Of a stretch of DNA of 31,368 bases, positions 7,779-16,120 are shown piece after piece. Origin of the DNA: Candidatus Nanopelagicales bacterium (GTDB lineage: Bacteria; Actinomycetota; Actinomycetes; S36-B12); NCBI GenBank assembly GCA_030836325.1, contig JAURQC010000083.1:1-31368 (forward strand), written 5' to 3'. The position numbers and the translations under genes were made by a program. Below the pieces are notes generated by a model that was not told the origin of the DNA, made no database searches, and saw nothing but the letters and a program-made list of their open reading frames with translations. Each line of letters opens with the position of its first letter. The first letter of the stretch is position 1.

Positions 7779-7934
7779 GCCGTAGTGATGTACGCGATAT
7801 TCATGGCGTCGACCTTGGTCAAGCCGATCATGGGCGAAACGGGCGAGATCTACACAGCGATGTTCATGGTGGCCTCGCTGATCATGATGCTGCCGATCCT
7901 CGCGGCGATCGCGGCGCTCACCCGACGCTCCTAG
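7779..7934 (+). other. in-frame continuation of the DUF422 gene behind a TAG
   Basis: The reading frame of the carotenoid gene continues past the TAG without a shift to TAG 7932-7934. GTG (7785) or ATG (7788) could restart translation, giving about 48 residues: MYAIFMASTLVKPIMGETGEIY, then a hydrophobic helix MLPILAAIAALTRRS. Members of this family normally end with a similar helix, so this is most likely their missing C-terminus. It could be a nonsense mutation, a base error, stop readthrough, or a separately initiated small membrane peptide. I see no clear ribosome site before 7785. Confidence 0.65.
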
Positions 7935-7955
7935 GCACAGCCACGAGGGAAAGAA

Positions 7956-7969
7956 GGGACGAAAGTCCC
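7956..7969 (+). promoter_or_regulatory. DosR/DevR-like palindromic box
   Basis: The bases read GGGAC-GAAA-GTCCC, flanked by A and T, which makes a six-base-pair palindrome. The DosR consensus core of mycobacteria is GGGACTWWAGTCCC, so 13 of 14 positions agree. It lies 58 bases before the ATG chosen for the universal stress gene at 8028. The genes behind it, a double USP and a CBS-pair protein, are typical members of the DosR hypoxia regulon. The same bases could alternatively form an RNA hairpin with a GAAA tetraloop. Confidence 0.65.
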
Positions 7970-8027
7970 TACTTCACGGGTCCCACTTCTATTTCCTCTT
8001 TTCAGCAATACGGGAATGCTGGACACC

Positions 8028-8927
8028 ATGGCGGAAATGGACCGTGAGGCATGGAGCGGGCGGATCGTGGTGGGCATTGATGCCTCCGCTACCGCACGAG
8101 ATGCGGCGCGATGGGCGGCTGACGAGGCAGTAACCCGCGGACGGGGGCTGACGCTTGCCTGCGCGGTGCTACCCGCGGCGACCGTCGGCGGGCTGGGCAT
8201 CCCTCCCGCACTGGATTACCTCGACGCACTGCGAGCCGATGCCCACGAGCAACTCACCGTCATTGCCGACGAACTTCCGTGTGACGACGTACAGATTGTT
8301 GTCGAGATCGCAACACCCGGCGGCTTGTTGATCGAGGCATCCCATCAGGCGCACATGCTCGTGGTCGGATCTCGTGGCACAGGCGGATTCGCGGGGCTGA
8401 TGCTCGGATCGGTCGGCTCCCAAGTCGCCTCCAATGCCACGTGTCCGGTGGTCGTCTGGCGAGGGCAGTCACGACCCAAGGCTTCAAGCGTGGTCGTCGG
8501 CATCGACGGCTCGCCCAACTCCGAGGCCGCGCTGGGGGCTGCCTTCGAGCTCGCGAGTTTCCACGGCTGGGAACTCGTGGTCGTGCACGCATGGGAAATC
8601 CCGGCCTACGACCTCATCGAACTGCCCCAAGGCGCAGCGCCGTTGCCAATCGCGGAAGTTGCAGAGGAAGAAGTTCGCTTGGCCTCCGAGGTGCTCTCGG
8701 GATATCGCGATCAATATCCCGACGTAACCGTCCGCGAGCACCTCGTCCGCGGGCCCGCCGCGAAGGCGATCCTCGATCAGTCCTCGAGCGCGGCAGCGAT
8801 CGTCGTCGGGACTCGAGGGCGAGGGCAGTTCCTGTCCACGGTCCTGGGCTCGGTCAGCAACAGCCTCCTGCATCGAGCGGACATTCCGGTCATGGTTATG
8901 CCACTTCCCGAGTCGAAAGGGAAATGA
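8028..8927 (+). CDS. universal stress protein, two USP domains
   Basis: The product has about 299 residues. Two tandem USP domains each begin with a VVGID strand (VVGIDASATA and VVGIDGSPNS). Each ends with the ATP-binding G-2x-G-9x-G(S) motif (GSRGTGGFAGLMLGS and GTRGRGQFLSTVLGS), so both halves should bind ATP. This tandem form is typical of actinobacteria, where several are induced by hypoxia or nitric oxide. ATGs at 8016, 8028 and 8037 are all possible, and I chose 8028 as a compromise with weak ribosome-site support. The stop overlaps the next gene region (ATGA at 8924-8927), so the gene forms an operon with the CBS protein. The DosR-like palindrome upstream suggests oxygen-responsive control. 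Confidence 0.9.
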   Translation: MAEMDREAWSGRIVVGIDASATARDAARWAADEAVTRGRGLTLACAVLPAATVGGLGIPPALDYLDALRADAHEQLTVIADELPCDDVQIVVEIATPGGLLIEASHQAHMLVVGSRGTGGFAGLMLGSVGSQVASNATCPVVVWRGQSRPKASSVVVGIDGSPNSEAALGAAFELASFHGWELVVVHAWEIPAYDLIELPQGAAPLPIAEVAEEEVRLASEVLSGYRDQYPDVTVREHLVRGPAAKAILDQSSSAAAIVVGTRGRGQFLSTVLGSVSNSLLHRADIPVMVMPLPESKGK

Positions 8928-8929
8928 AC

Positions 8930-9340
8930 GTGACCGCCACGGCAGAAACACCCAACAACATCGTCGTCCGCGACATCATGTCTCAACCGGTCCTCACAGT
9001 GGAAGTAGACGAAACCCTGTGGGATGCATGGCAACTGCTCTTCGTATCCGGCCTGCGACACCTGGTCGTCATCGACAAGCTCGGGCAATCCGTGGGAGTT
9101 CTCAGCGATCGCAATATCCTCGCCGAGGTTCCGGCTACCGCCGAGCACCTGTCCACCAGGCGCGTGTCCGATGTCCTGGCCCGCGTGCCGGTCTCCTCGA
9201 TCATTCCCGAAGCCAACCCGCGCGAAGCTGCGAACATGATGGCTCGATCCGTGACCGAAGCCGTTCCCGTCGTCGATTGCGACGGTCGCCTCGTGGGCGT
9301 CGTCACCGAATCTGACCTGGTGCGCTGGCTCGGAAAGTAG
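8930..9340 (+). CDS. CBS-domain pair protein, Hrp1-like
   Basis: The product has 136 residues from GTG 8930, which lies seven bases after AAAGGGA (8916-8922). ATG 8924, overlapping the USP stop, is only one base from that site and would add two residues. Two CBS motifs fill the protein: VRDIMSQPVLTVEVDETLWDA with GVLSDRNIL, and VSSIIPEANPREAANMM with GVVTESDLVRW. CBS pairs usually sense adenine nucleotides. Stand-alone pairs of this size include Hrp1 of the mycobacterial DosR regulon. Coupling to the USP gene and the DosR-like box support a role in hypoxic or energy-stress response. The target is unknown. Confidence 0.87.
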   Translation: MTATAETPNNIVVRDIMSQPVLTVEVDETLWDAWQLLFVSGLRHLVVIDKLGQSVGVLSDRNILAEVPATAEHLSTRRVSDVLARVPVSSIIPEANPREAANMMARSVTEAVPVVDCDGRLVGVVTESDLVRWLGK

Positions 9341-9369
9341 CCAATCACGTCGCCCCATAGGGTGGTTGC

Positions 9370-10008
9370 GTGAGTGAGGATCAGCAGGAACAACCGACCA
9401 ACCACCCCAACGGCCGGATGGTCTGGATCGATTGCGAGATGACTGGGCTGGATCCGCAGTCCGACGAAATCGTCGAAATCGCCTGCATCGTCACCGAAGG
9501 CGACCTCACCGAGATCGACGAAGGTATCTCTATCGTCATCAGGCCCAATGACGAACCCCTCGCCAACATGGACGAGGTGGTAGTCAAGATGCATAACGAG
9601 TCCGGCCTCATTCACGAGATTCCTGACGGCACGACACTCTCGGATGCTCAAGCAAGAGTCCTTGACTACGTCGCGCAACATGTGCCCGACCAGCGCAAAG
9701 CGCCGCTAGCAGGCTCCAGCGTTTACGTCGACCGTCTCTTTCTCGCCCGCTACATGCCCGATCTCGACGCCCACCTGCACTACCGCGTGGTGGACGTCTC
9801 AAGCATCAAGGAACTGACCAAGCGCTGGTACCCCAAGGCCTACTTCAACACCCCCGAGAAGACCGGCAACCACCGCGCCCTGGCCGATATCCGCGAGTCC
9901 ATTGCCGAGCTGCGTTACTACCGCGATGCCGTCATGGTGCCCCTGCCCGGACCCACCACCTCAGAGGCAAAGGAACTCGGCAACAACCACGTAGTGGACC
10001 ACGGGTAG
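9370..10008 (+). CDS. orn: oligoribonuclease
   Basis: The product has 212 residues from GTG 9370. Orn is a 3'-5' exoribonuclease that degrades very short RNAs, including pGpG. The DEDDh motifs are complete: DCEMTGLD gives Asp21 and Glu23, VYVDRLFLARYMP gives the second Asp, and GNHRALADIRESI gives the His and last Asp. The length is slightly above the usual 180-200 because of an N-terminal Gln/Asn leader and a short C-terminal tail. It is followed 31 bases later by tRNA-His in the same direction, an arrangement common in actinobacteria. Confidence 0.97.
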   Translation: MSEDQQEQPTNHPNGRMVWIDCEMTGLDPQSDEIVEIACIVTEGDLTEIDEGISIVIRPNDEPLANMDEVVVKMHNESGLIHEIPDGTTLSDAQARVLDYVAQHVPDQRKAPLAGSSVYVDRLFLARYMPDLDAHLHYRVVDVSSIKELTKRWYPKAYFNTPEKTGNHRALADIRESIAELRYYRDAVMVPLPGPTTSEAKELGNNHVVDHG

Positions 10009-10019
10009 ACTTCTCCAGC

Positions 10020-10035
10020 GCTCTCGAAAGGGAGC
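10020..10035 (+). other. short hairpin with GAAA tetraloop between orn and tRNA-His
   Basis: GCTCTC and GGGAGC pair over six positions, one of them G-T, around GAAA. No T-run follows and the tRNA begins four bases later, so this is probably a processing or leader structure rather than a terminator. Confidence 0.35.
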
Positions 10036-10039
10036 CGCG

Positions 10040-10115
10040 GTGGGTGTAGCTCAGCTGGTAGAGCGCCGCGTTGTGGTCGCGGATGCCGCGGGTTCAAGTC
10101 CCGTCACTCACCCCA
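10040..10115 (+). tRNA. tRNA-His (GTG)
   Basis: All arms fold. The acceptor GTGGGTG pairs with CACTCAC with one G-T pair. The D arm is GCTC-AGCTGGTA-GAGC. The anticodon stem CCGCG/CGCGG holds the loop TTGTGGT with anticodon GTG at 10073-10075. The T arm is GCGGG-TTCAAGT-CCCGT. Base 73 is C and CCA is encoded (10113-10115). A genomic G at 10039 can serve as the G-1 that pairs with C73, the identity element of tRNA-His. Confidence 0.97.
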
Positions 10116-10138
10116 AAGGTCCACCGACGCCACAAAGG

Positions 10139-11860
10139 TCAGCAGGTGTGAGACATGGCCGCCTGGTGCAATCCCTTGTGCTCCGTCGGGTCGATCGCTT
10201 CGATTTTCGCGATGAAGGCGCCGGTATCGACTTTGGATCCGTTAACCCAGGTGCCGAGGACTTTCACCTGGTCGGTGAGTTTGTTCGTGTCGACTGCATA
10301 GGGATCAGCAGATAGTTCAACAAGATCCGCGCGTTTGCCAACGGCAAGTGATCCGAGATCCTTGTCTCGCCCGAGTTGGCGGGCAGCGTTGATGGTGTGG
10401 GCCTTGAGTGCGTCGTCCAGGCTCATCTGTTGCTCGGGTCCGTGCAACGTGCCTGAGGGTGTGCGGCGGGTGACCATGGCTTGCATGTTGAGCAACGGGA
10501 TGGGTGGGCTGACCATACCGTCGTTGTGGAAGGTAACCAGGGCACCCGACCGGACGGCATCTCCCCCGCGCATCCAGATGCTGCCGATCTCGCTGGGGAA
10601 CATCTGACCGTCGAGGAGATCGCCCCAGTAGATGAACTGGGCCGGAAGAAGCGAGATGGTGACACCCAAGGAGGCAGCCCGATCGAACTGATCGCCGCGA
10701 CAACCACCGAGGTGCTCCACGCGCCAGCGGTGGTCGGTGCCCATCAGGTTGTTCTCTACGAGGGCGTGCTCGTAGGCGTCGAGAACGATGTCGAGTCCGA
10801 CATCGCCGTTGACATGGAAAGCGAACTGCCAGCCCTCGGGGGCGTGTTTGGCAAGCACTTCGTCGAGTTCGGCGCGGGTGTAGTTCATCATTCCCTCGCC
10901 ACCTGGTCCGAGCGGAATGTTGGCCTTCTGCACAACGGGTGAGTCGAGATAAGGAAACGACGACGCGATCGTTCCGACCCACGGTGAACCGTCCGCCCAG
11001 AGTTTGATGCCCTGCTTCCACAGCATGTCCGGGTTCGGGGATGTGAGTTGCTCGCCGCACGTGTCCTCGATTGACATGTGATAGAGCGCAATACGTATGG
11101 GAACACCATCGGTTTGCGCGCACGCGGCATACGCCTTGAAGAGATTGCTCTCATAAGTGTGCTCGGTTGTCATCGTGATGCCGTTGCTGGACATCATCTG
11201 CATGAACTTCGCGAGAGACAAGAGCGGATGCGGGACAGCCTCTGCGAGAATCTTGCCGATCGCGGCCAACACTGCGGCCGTTTCGTAGGCCCGACCGTTA
11301 GAGGTGCCGTCATCGTTGCGACCAAAGCGGGCTCCCACTGGATCTGCGGGAGGTTTGTTATTCGCCCAGCCGTTGGCAGCGATGACCGCGGAGTTGAAGT
11401 AGGCCTCGTGACCGGAGTTGTCGATCACCACAACGGGTCGCGACGGGAAGAAAGCGTCGATATCCGTGTTGGTGAGTTCTGGCGCACCTTGAAGGAGTCG
11501 GTCCAGGCCCGTGAAAAGTAGGGCTTGTCCGGCAGGAACCTTGGCGTCAACTTCCTTCCAAAGCTTTTGGACATCCGCGTAGGTCGGATATCCCACATAG
11601 GGAGCGATCCAGTAAGCGGGAGTCTGGGTAATCATGCCGCTGAGCGCAGGGTGGCTATGAGCGTCGATGAAGCCCGGCATGAGAACACTGGCGCCAAGGT
11701 CTGTGACTTTGACTCCAGGTTCGGCCGCTTGGACATCGGCGAGCGTTCCGATGGCTGTAATGAGCCCAGTGCCGGTATCGATCGCAACGGCCTCGCCACC
11801 CGCGGTTGCTTCATCCATGGTTATCACCGAGGAAGCCTTCAGAATCAGATCGGCAGCCAT
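10139..11860 (-). CDS. amidohydrolase, YtcJ-like
   Basis: The start is ATG 11860, preceded by an AGGGA site, giving 573 residues. An in-frame extension to 11923 lacks family similarity. The protein has the metal-dependent hydrolase layout: an N-terminal strand (ADLILKASSVITMD), then the HxH metal motif in MPGFIDAHSHP (His68, His70). FHVNGDVGLDIVLDAYEHAL and VEHLGG follow, then the late THNDG-like segment FHNDGMVSPP. The C-terminal NAARQLGRDKDLGSLAVGKRADLVELSADPY is typical of this family. The family hydrolyses amide or similar C-N bonds, usually in the cytosol, but substrates are mostly unknown. It is convergent with tRNA-His and divergent from the SulP gene. It has no operon partner. Confidence 0.9.
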   Translation of the reverse strand: MAADLILKASSVITMDEATAGGEAVAIDTGTGLITAIGTLADVQAAEPGVKVTDLGASVLMPGFIDAHSHPALSGMITQTPAYWIAPYVGYPTYADVQKLWKEVDAKVPAGQALLFTGLDRLLQGAPELTNTDIDAFFPSRPVVVIDNSGHEAYFNSAVIAANGWANNKPPADPVGARFGRNDDGTSNGRAYETAAVLAAIGKILAEAVPHPLLSLAKFMQMMSSNGITMTTEHTYESNLFKAYAACAQTDGVPIRIALYHMSIEDTCGEQLTSPNPDMLWKQGIKLWADGSPWVGTIASSFPYLDSPVVQKANIPLGPGGEGMMNYTRAELDEVLAKHAPEGWQFAFHVNGDVGLDIVLDAYEHALVENNLMGTDHRWRVEHLGGCRGDQFDRAASLGVTISLLPAQFIYWGDLLDGQMFPSEIGSIWMRGGDAVRSGALVTFHNDGMVSPPIPLLNMQAMVTRRTPSGTLHGPEQQMSLDDALKAHTINAARQLGRDKDLGSLAVGKRADLVELSADPYAVDTNKLTDQVKVLGTWVNGSKVDTGAFIAKIEAIDPTEHKGLHQAAMSHTC

Positions 11861-12012
11861 AGTCCTGTCCCTTCCCAGAGTCGCCCTAAAACGTTTCCCG
11901 ACCTTTTGTGAGATCCCGCACAAGGCTAGGGGTTCTCACCCTTCCATGGTCATGCAGTCTTCCAAGAACCCACTAGCGTCTCAGTTTCAATGTCTTTCCT
12001 TGGAGTTCTTGC

Positions 12013-13491
12013 TTGTCTCTCATTGCGCCCTCTATAACTCGTCCCACCTGGCTCTCGCCGAAAGTCTTCAAGACTGAAGTCCTCGCCGGTCTGGTCGTGG
12101 CAATCGCCCTGATTCCCGAAGCGATCAGTTTCTCGATCCTGGCCGGGGTCGATCCTCGGGTCGGCCTATTCGCCTCCTTCACGATGGCCGTGACCATCGC
12201 CATCACAGGTGGTCGGCCCGCCATGATCTCCGCCGCCACCGGTGCGATCGCTTTGATCGTGGCTCCCCTGGCTCGAGATCACGGACTTCAATACTTGATC
12301 GCCGCAGTGATCCTGGCTGGCGTCATTCAGATTCTGTTGGCCGTTGCTGGCGTTGCGCGATTAATGCGCTTCATTCCGCGCAGCGTGATGGTGGGTTTCG
12401 TCAACGCGCTCGCGATCCTCATCTTCATAGCGCAGATCCCCTACTTGATCGACGTTCCGGTGATCGTGTACCCACTCGTGGTGGTTGGACTCGTAATCAT
12501 GTTCGTCCTTCCGCGATTCACTAGTGCCGTTCCTGCGCCACTGGTTGCCGTCATTCTGCTGACCCTCGCAGTGGTTGTCTTCGGCTGGCAGGTTCCCACC
12601 GTTGGTGATCAAGGCGAACTCCCCGGCGGTCTTCCGGTCCTAGGGATTCCCGCAGTGCCATTCACATTCGAGACGCTGCGAATCATCGCCCCCTTTGCTA
12701 TCGCAATGGCTCTGGTCGGGCTAATGGAATCTCTCATGACGGCCAAGCTCGTTGACGACATCACCGACACCCCCTCACGAAAGACCCGTGAGGCCTGGGG
12801 ACAGGGTGTTGCCAACTGCGTCACCGGGTTTTTCGGAGGTATGGGTGGCTGCGCGATGATCGGCCAGACGATGATCAACGTGAAGGTCAGCGGCGCACGC
12901 ACCCGGCTGTCAACCTTCCTCGCCGGTGTCTTCTTGATGATCCTCGTTGTTGTCCTTGGCGACATTGTCGCGATCATTCCAATGGCCGCACTGGTGGCAG
13001 TCATGATCATCGTTTCCTACTCAACCTTCGATTGGCACAGCCTGAAGGTGATTGCGCACATGCCCAAGAGCGAGACGATCGTGATGCTGGCGACAGTCAT
13101 CGCCACTGTGTTGACGCACAATCTCGCCATCGGCGTGATCGGCGGTGTCCTGACAGCAACGGTCCTGTTCGCGCGACGCGTGGCGCATCTAGTGACCATG
13201 ACGCGTGTGGTGGCACCCGCTGGTGATCACGTCACCTATGAAGTGCACGGAGAGTTGTTCTTCGCATCCAGCAATGACCTGGTCAGCCAGTTCCAGTACT
13301 CAGAAGATCCGTCGTGGGTAGTCATTGATCTATCCAGTGCCCATGTGTGGGATGCATCGACGGTCGCTGCACTAGATGCGGTGGTGTTCAAGTACGAACG
13401 TCGGGGGACAACGGTGGATGTCCTCGGCTTAAACGACTACAGCGAAGCAATGCTCGAACGGTTGGACGGCAAGATCCCGTCCATGCATTGA
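12013..13491 (+). CDS. SulP-family anion transporter with STAS domain
   Basis: The product has 492 residues from TTG 12013, seven bases after TGGAG. No better ATG exists before the first conserved segment. The membrane part begins with [32 protein letters not shown] and contains [13 protein letters not shown] and the [24 protein letters not shown] loop, all typical of SulP. About ten helices are visible. A short C-terminal STAS domain ([20 protein letters not shown], near residues 436-455) ends the protein. SulP members move sulfate, bicarbonate or carboxylates, often with Na+ or H+. The sequence does not decide which. The closest general look is to bicarbonate/sulfate permeases of aquatic bacteria. 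It has its own promoter region, shared with the divergent amidohydrolase. Confidence 0.93.
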   Translation: MSLIAPSITRPTWLSPKVFKTEVLAGLVVAIALIPEAISFSILAGVDPRVGLFASFTMAVTIAITGGRPAMISAATGAIALIVAPLARDHGLQYLIAAVILAGVIQILLAVAGVARLMRFIPRSVMVGFVNALAILIFIAQIPYLIDVPVIVYPLVVVGLVIMFVLPRFTSAVPAPLVAVILLTLAVVVFGWQVPTVGDQGELPGGLPVLGIPAVPFTFETLRIIAPFAIAMALVGLMESLMTAKLVDDITDTPSRKTREAWGQGVANCVTGFFGGMGGCAMIGQTMINVKVSGARTRLSTFLAGVFLMILVVVLGDIVAIIPMAALVAVMIIVSYSTFDWHSLKVIAHMPKSETIVMLATVIATVLTHNLAIGVIGGVLTATVLFARRVAHLVTMTRVVAPAGDHVTYEVHGELFFASSNDLVSQFQYSEDPSWVVIDLSSAHVWDASTVAALDAVVFKYERRGTTVDVLGLNDYSEAMLERLDGKIPSMH

Positions 13492-13492
13492 T

Positions 13493-13505
13493 CGTCCGTC
13501 GGACG
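13493..13505 (+). terminator. possible short stem after the SulP gene
   Basis: CGTCC and GGACG pair around a three-base loop, two bases after the stop codon and between convergent genes. There is no T-run and the stem is only five pairs, so it is a weak candidate. Confidence 0.25.
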
Positions 13506-13721
13506 GCTTGCCAAAGGTTCACTGACTGAGAGAAATGCGCAGGAGCATCACCACTGGCTAGGGCCGTGCAACTGCAATCATCTCTCGTGTCTGGCTGAGA
13601 CCATTCATAGGAACGCGCAGCCGACACCATGAGATTGCGGCTTCCTGCATCGCTGCTTCGGACCGTAGCCAGACCAACTCTGGCAACACACTTACCGTCG
13701 GAGTGCCATCGTCAGTCGTTG

Positions 13722-14540
13722 CTATCCCTGCGCGATGATTTCTCGCGATGCCTTCTTGGCTAGTCGATCGACGCTTGATTTGACCTCTGACGTGAGGAAT
13801 GGATTGGTCGGATCACTCGGCTCGGCCGCTGACATCGGTGACCACTCGCGTGCATATTCCGCACGAACGATGGTGGAGCCAGTTAAACGCCACGATGAGT
13901 ACTGCATCACAAGTTCACTCGTCACCACCGATGTCGATCTGGCGTCATTCGGATCGAACAAAATGATCGTGAACATTGACTCTAAACCGACTGGGCCTTG
14001 ATTACGTGCGGCGTCAGTCACGGTGACCTCATTGAATTCGTTGGTGCTCCACGTGACGTTGGACCCATCCGCCAAAGTCTCAGGAAGACCCGGAACTTGG
14101 ATGTATCCGGCGCAGGTCGATTCAAGAGTGCGAACAACATCTTGCCATGCAGCCGAAGCTTTCTTAGCCGATCCGTACTCACTGATATCTAGAGTAATTT
14201 CCGTCAGCTGAGTAACAGACACGTTCTCCGGCTTGTACTTGTAATCAAGAGCCCATGTGGTCGTCGCCTGGGGAGTCGGCGCATAGATTCCAACCCGCTG
14301 CCGATCCATGCACATGTCTAACCCCCGTGTGGGCTGGGTGTTGGTCTTGAGCTCCCGAGTCACCGTCCCCATGGTTCGGAGGGTCTTTGGGACGGGAGTC
14401 ATCACGTCCTCCGCAATGGCTTCTAGTCGATCCTGACCAACATCCGCAGCAACTGACTGGGCGTACGCCCCCGTCAACAAAAGGGCAACTACAGGAGCGA
14501 AAATGATTGACATCTTGAACGATGTGTTTCGAGAAGACAT
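13722..14540 (-). CDS. exported protein of unknown function
   Basis: The product has 272 residues. A signal peptide is visible: basic start, hydrophobic IIFAPVVALLLTGA, and likely cleavage near SVAA at 29-32. The mature protein has only two cysteines, Cys77 and Cys143, which could form one disulfide. The pattern of ALDYKY, TQLTEITLDISEYGSAKKASAAWQDVVRTLESTCAGY and later TIILFDPNDARSTSVVTSELVMQYSSWRLTGSTIVR resembles small extracellular sensor-type domains of actinobacteria. I cannot name a family with confidence. It stands alone, convergent with the SulP gene and divergent from the helicase. The 251 bases upstream hold the helicase leader hairpin and nothing else I can identify. Confidence 0.75.
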   Translation of the reverse strand: MSSRNTSFKMSIIFAPVVALLLTGAYAQSVAADVGQDRLEAIAEDVMTPVPKTLRTMGTVTRELKTNTQPTRGLDMCMDRQRVGIYAPTPQATTTWALDYKYKPENVSVTQLTEITLDISEYGSAKKASAAWQDVVRTLESTCAGYIQVPGLPETLADGSNVTWSTNEFNEVTVTDAARNQGPVGLESMFTIILFDPNDARSTSVVTSELVMQYSSWRLTGSTIVRAEYAREWSPMSAAEPSDPTNPFLTSEVKSSVDRLAKKASREIIAQG

Positions 14541-14752
14541 GCGCCGAGCCTCGCATCACGAGTGGGTACAGGCAAGGACTACCGACAATTCCCAGTGAAT
14601 ACGTCCTTCCTCCACGGTAAGCGATGGATTAGGCGATTCAGCCTCCATGCCGTAACCTTGTCCTGCGCCGCAGCCGCGGATGCTTCTTGGGTCAGGATTA
14701 GACCCCGCTCCTTGAGAGTCTTTAACCACCGACTGGAACGCGCAGTTGGCTC

Positions 14753-14775
14753 CACGAGACTCACTTGGTCTCGTG
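14753..14775 (+). promoter_or_regulatory. perfect 8-bp hairpin in the helicase leader
   Basis: CACGAGAC (14753-14760) and GTCTCGTG (14768-14775) are exact reverse complements around a seven-base loop. The hairpin ends 16 bases before the ATG of the DEAD-box helicase and just before its ATAGGT ribosome region. It lacks a T-run. It could control translation or stability of the helicase mRNA, or be a DNA operator. Confidence 0.5.
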
Positions 14776-14791
14776 AATGAATAGGTAACTC

Positions 14792-16120
14792 ATGTCTTTC
14801 GACGAATTGGGCATTAACCCTGCCCTGAGCAAGGCCTTGGCCCGCCAAGGAATCACCAGCCCTTTCCCCATCCAAACCGCAACACTCCCCGATGCCGTTT
14901 CCGGTCTCGACGTTCTCGGCCGTGGTCAGACCGGCTCCGGCAAGACCCTCGCCTTCGGACTGGCCATGCTGACGCGCCTGGCAGAGCGTCGAGCCAAGCC
15001 GCATAAGCCTCTCGGTCTGATCTTGGCTCCCACGCGCGAACTCGCGATGCAGATCCAGGACTCACTGGCACCACTGATGTCTGCGGTGAACCTGAGATCA
15101 CGGTTGATTGCCGGTGGAATGCCCTACGGGAAGCAGATCGACGCACTTCGATCCGGGGTTCCGATTCTCATCGCGACACCCGGACGCCTCATGGACCTGA
15201 TGGAACGCGGTGACGTGGATCTGTCTTCCACCGAGATGGTCGTCCTCGACGAAGCCGACCAGATGGCCGACATGGGCTTCCTCCCCGCGATGAAGACGAT
15301 TCTCGACACCGTCAAGCCCGGTGGTCAGCGATTGCTGTTCAGCGCAACGCTGGACAAGGACGTGAATCGCCTCGTTCGCACTTACCTGAACGACCCCGTC
15401 GAGCATTCTGTTGACACTGGTCAAGCGTCCGTCACGACGATGGATCACCACGTTCTAGTGGTTCACCCCGAGGACCGCGATGTCATCATCGCGCAGATCG
15501 CTGCACGCGAAGGCCGAACGATTATCTTCTCGCGCACCAAGCACGGAGCGGACAAGTTGGCCGCCAAGCTTGCTGGCCAAGGGGTTCCGGTTGGTGTGCT
15601 GCACGGTGGAAAGACCCAAGCGGTTCGCACCCGCACCTTAAAGGAGTTCAAGGATGGTGCCATTCGCACTCTCGTCGCCACCAACGTTGCCGCCCGCGGT
15701 ATTCACGTCGACGGCATCAGCCTTGTTGTTCACTTCGATGCGCCCACCGACCCCAAGGATTACCTCCACCGCGCAGGCCGCACTGCGCGTGCCGGCGAGT
15801 CGGGCACTGTTGTCACGATGACCGCGCCCCGTCAGCAGCGCACCGTCAAGCACATGACCGATCGATGCGGCGTACAGCCCGTGGTGACTCGAATCCGTCC
15901 GCTCAGCGCCGAGTTGGTGACCATCACCGGAGCGCAAAAGCCGAGTGGAGAGCCGTGGGCGCCAGCACCGGTGCGGGTCAAGAACTCCCGACCGGGCGGC
16001 AAGGCGCGACACAATCGCGGTGGGCGACCCGGACATGGACGCCACTCTGACCGACCGGGTAACCGCAGCCACGGTTCGAGGAAGCCTCGGTCAGGACGCA
16101 AAGCCACAATGGGTTCATGA
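14792..16120 (+). CDS. DEAD-box RNA helicase
   Basis: The product has 442 residues. All core motifs are present: a Q-motif around FPIQTATLP, Walker A GRGQTGSGKT (43-52), PTRELAMQI, TPGRLMDL, DEAD in VVLDEADQMADMGF, SAT in LLFSATLD, and HRAGRTARAG. The C-terminal 40 residues are rich in Arg, Gly and His (PGGKARHNRGGRPGHG...), an RNA-binding tail as in RhlE/CsdA-type enzymes. The enzyme unwinds short RNA duplexes using ATP, in ribosome assembly or mRNA turnover, often in the cold. A perfect hairpin precedes the ribosome site. Its stop overlaps the start of the ammonia-lyase gene by four bases, a surprising pairing. Confidence 0.95.
   Translation: MSFDELGINPALSKALARQGITSPFPIQTATLPDAVSGLDVLGRGQTGSGKTLAFGLAMLTRLAERRAKPHKPLGLILAPTRELAMQIQDSLAPLMSAVNLRSRLIAGGMPYGKQIDALRSGVPILIATPGRLMDLMERGDVDLSSTEMVVLDEADQMADMGFLPAMKTILDTVKPGGQRLLFSATLDKDVNRLVRTYLNDPVEHSVDTGQASVTTMDHHVLVVHPEDRDVIIAQIAAREGRTIIFSRTKHGADKLAAKLAGQGVPVGVLHGGKTQAVRTRTLKEFKDGAIRTLVATNVAARGIHVDGISLVVHFDAPTDPKDYLHRAGRTARAGESGTVVTMTAPRQQRTVKHMTDRCGVQPVVTRIRPLSAELVTITGAQKPSGEPWAPAPVRVKNSRPGGKARHNRGGRPGHGRHSDRPGNRSHGSRKPRSGRKATMGS

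Noticed and set aside
10020..10035. Hairpin after orn as an intrinsic terminator
   Set aside because: No T-run follows and tRNA-His begins four bases later in the same direction.
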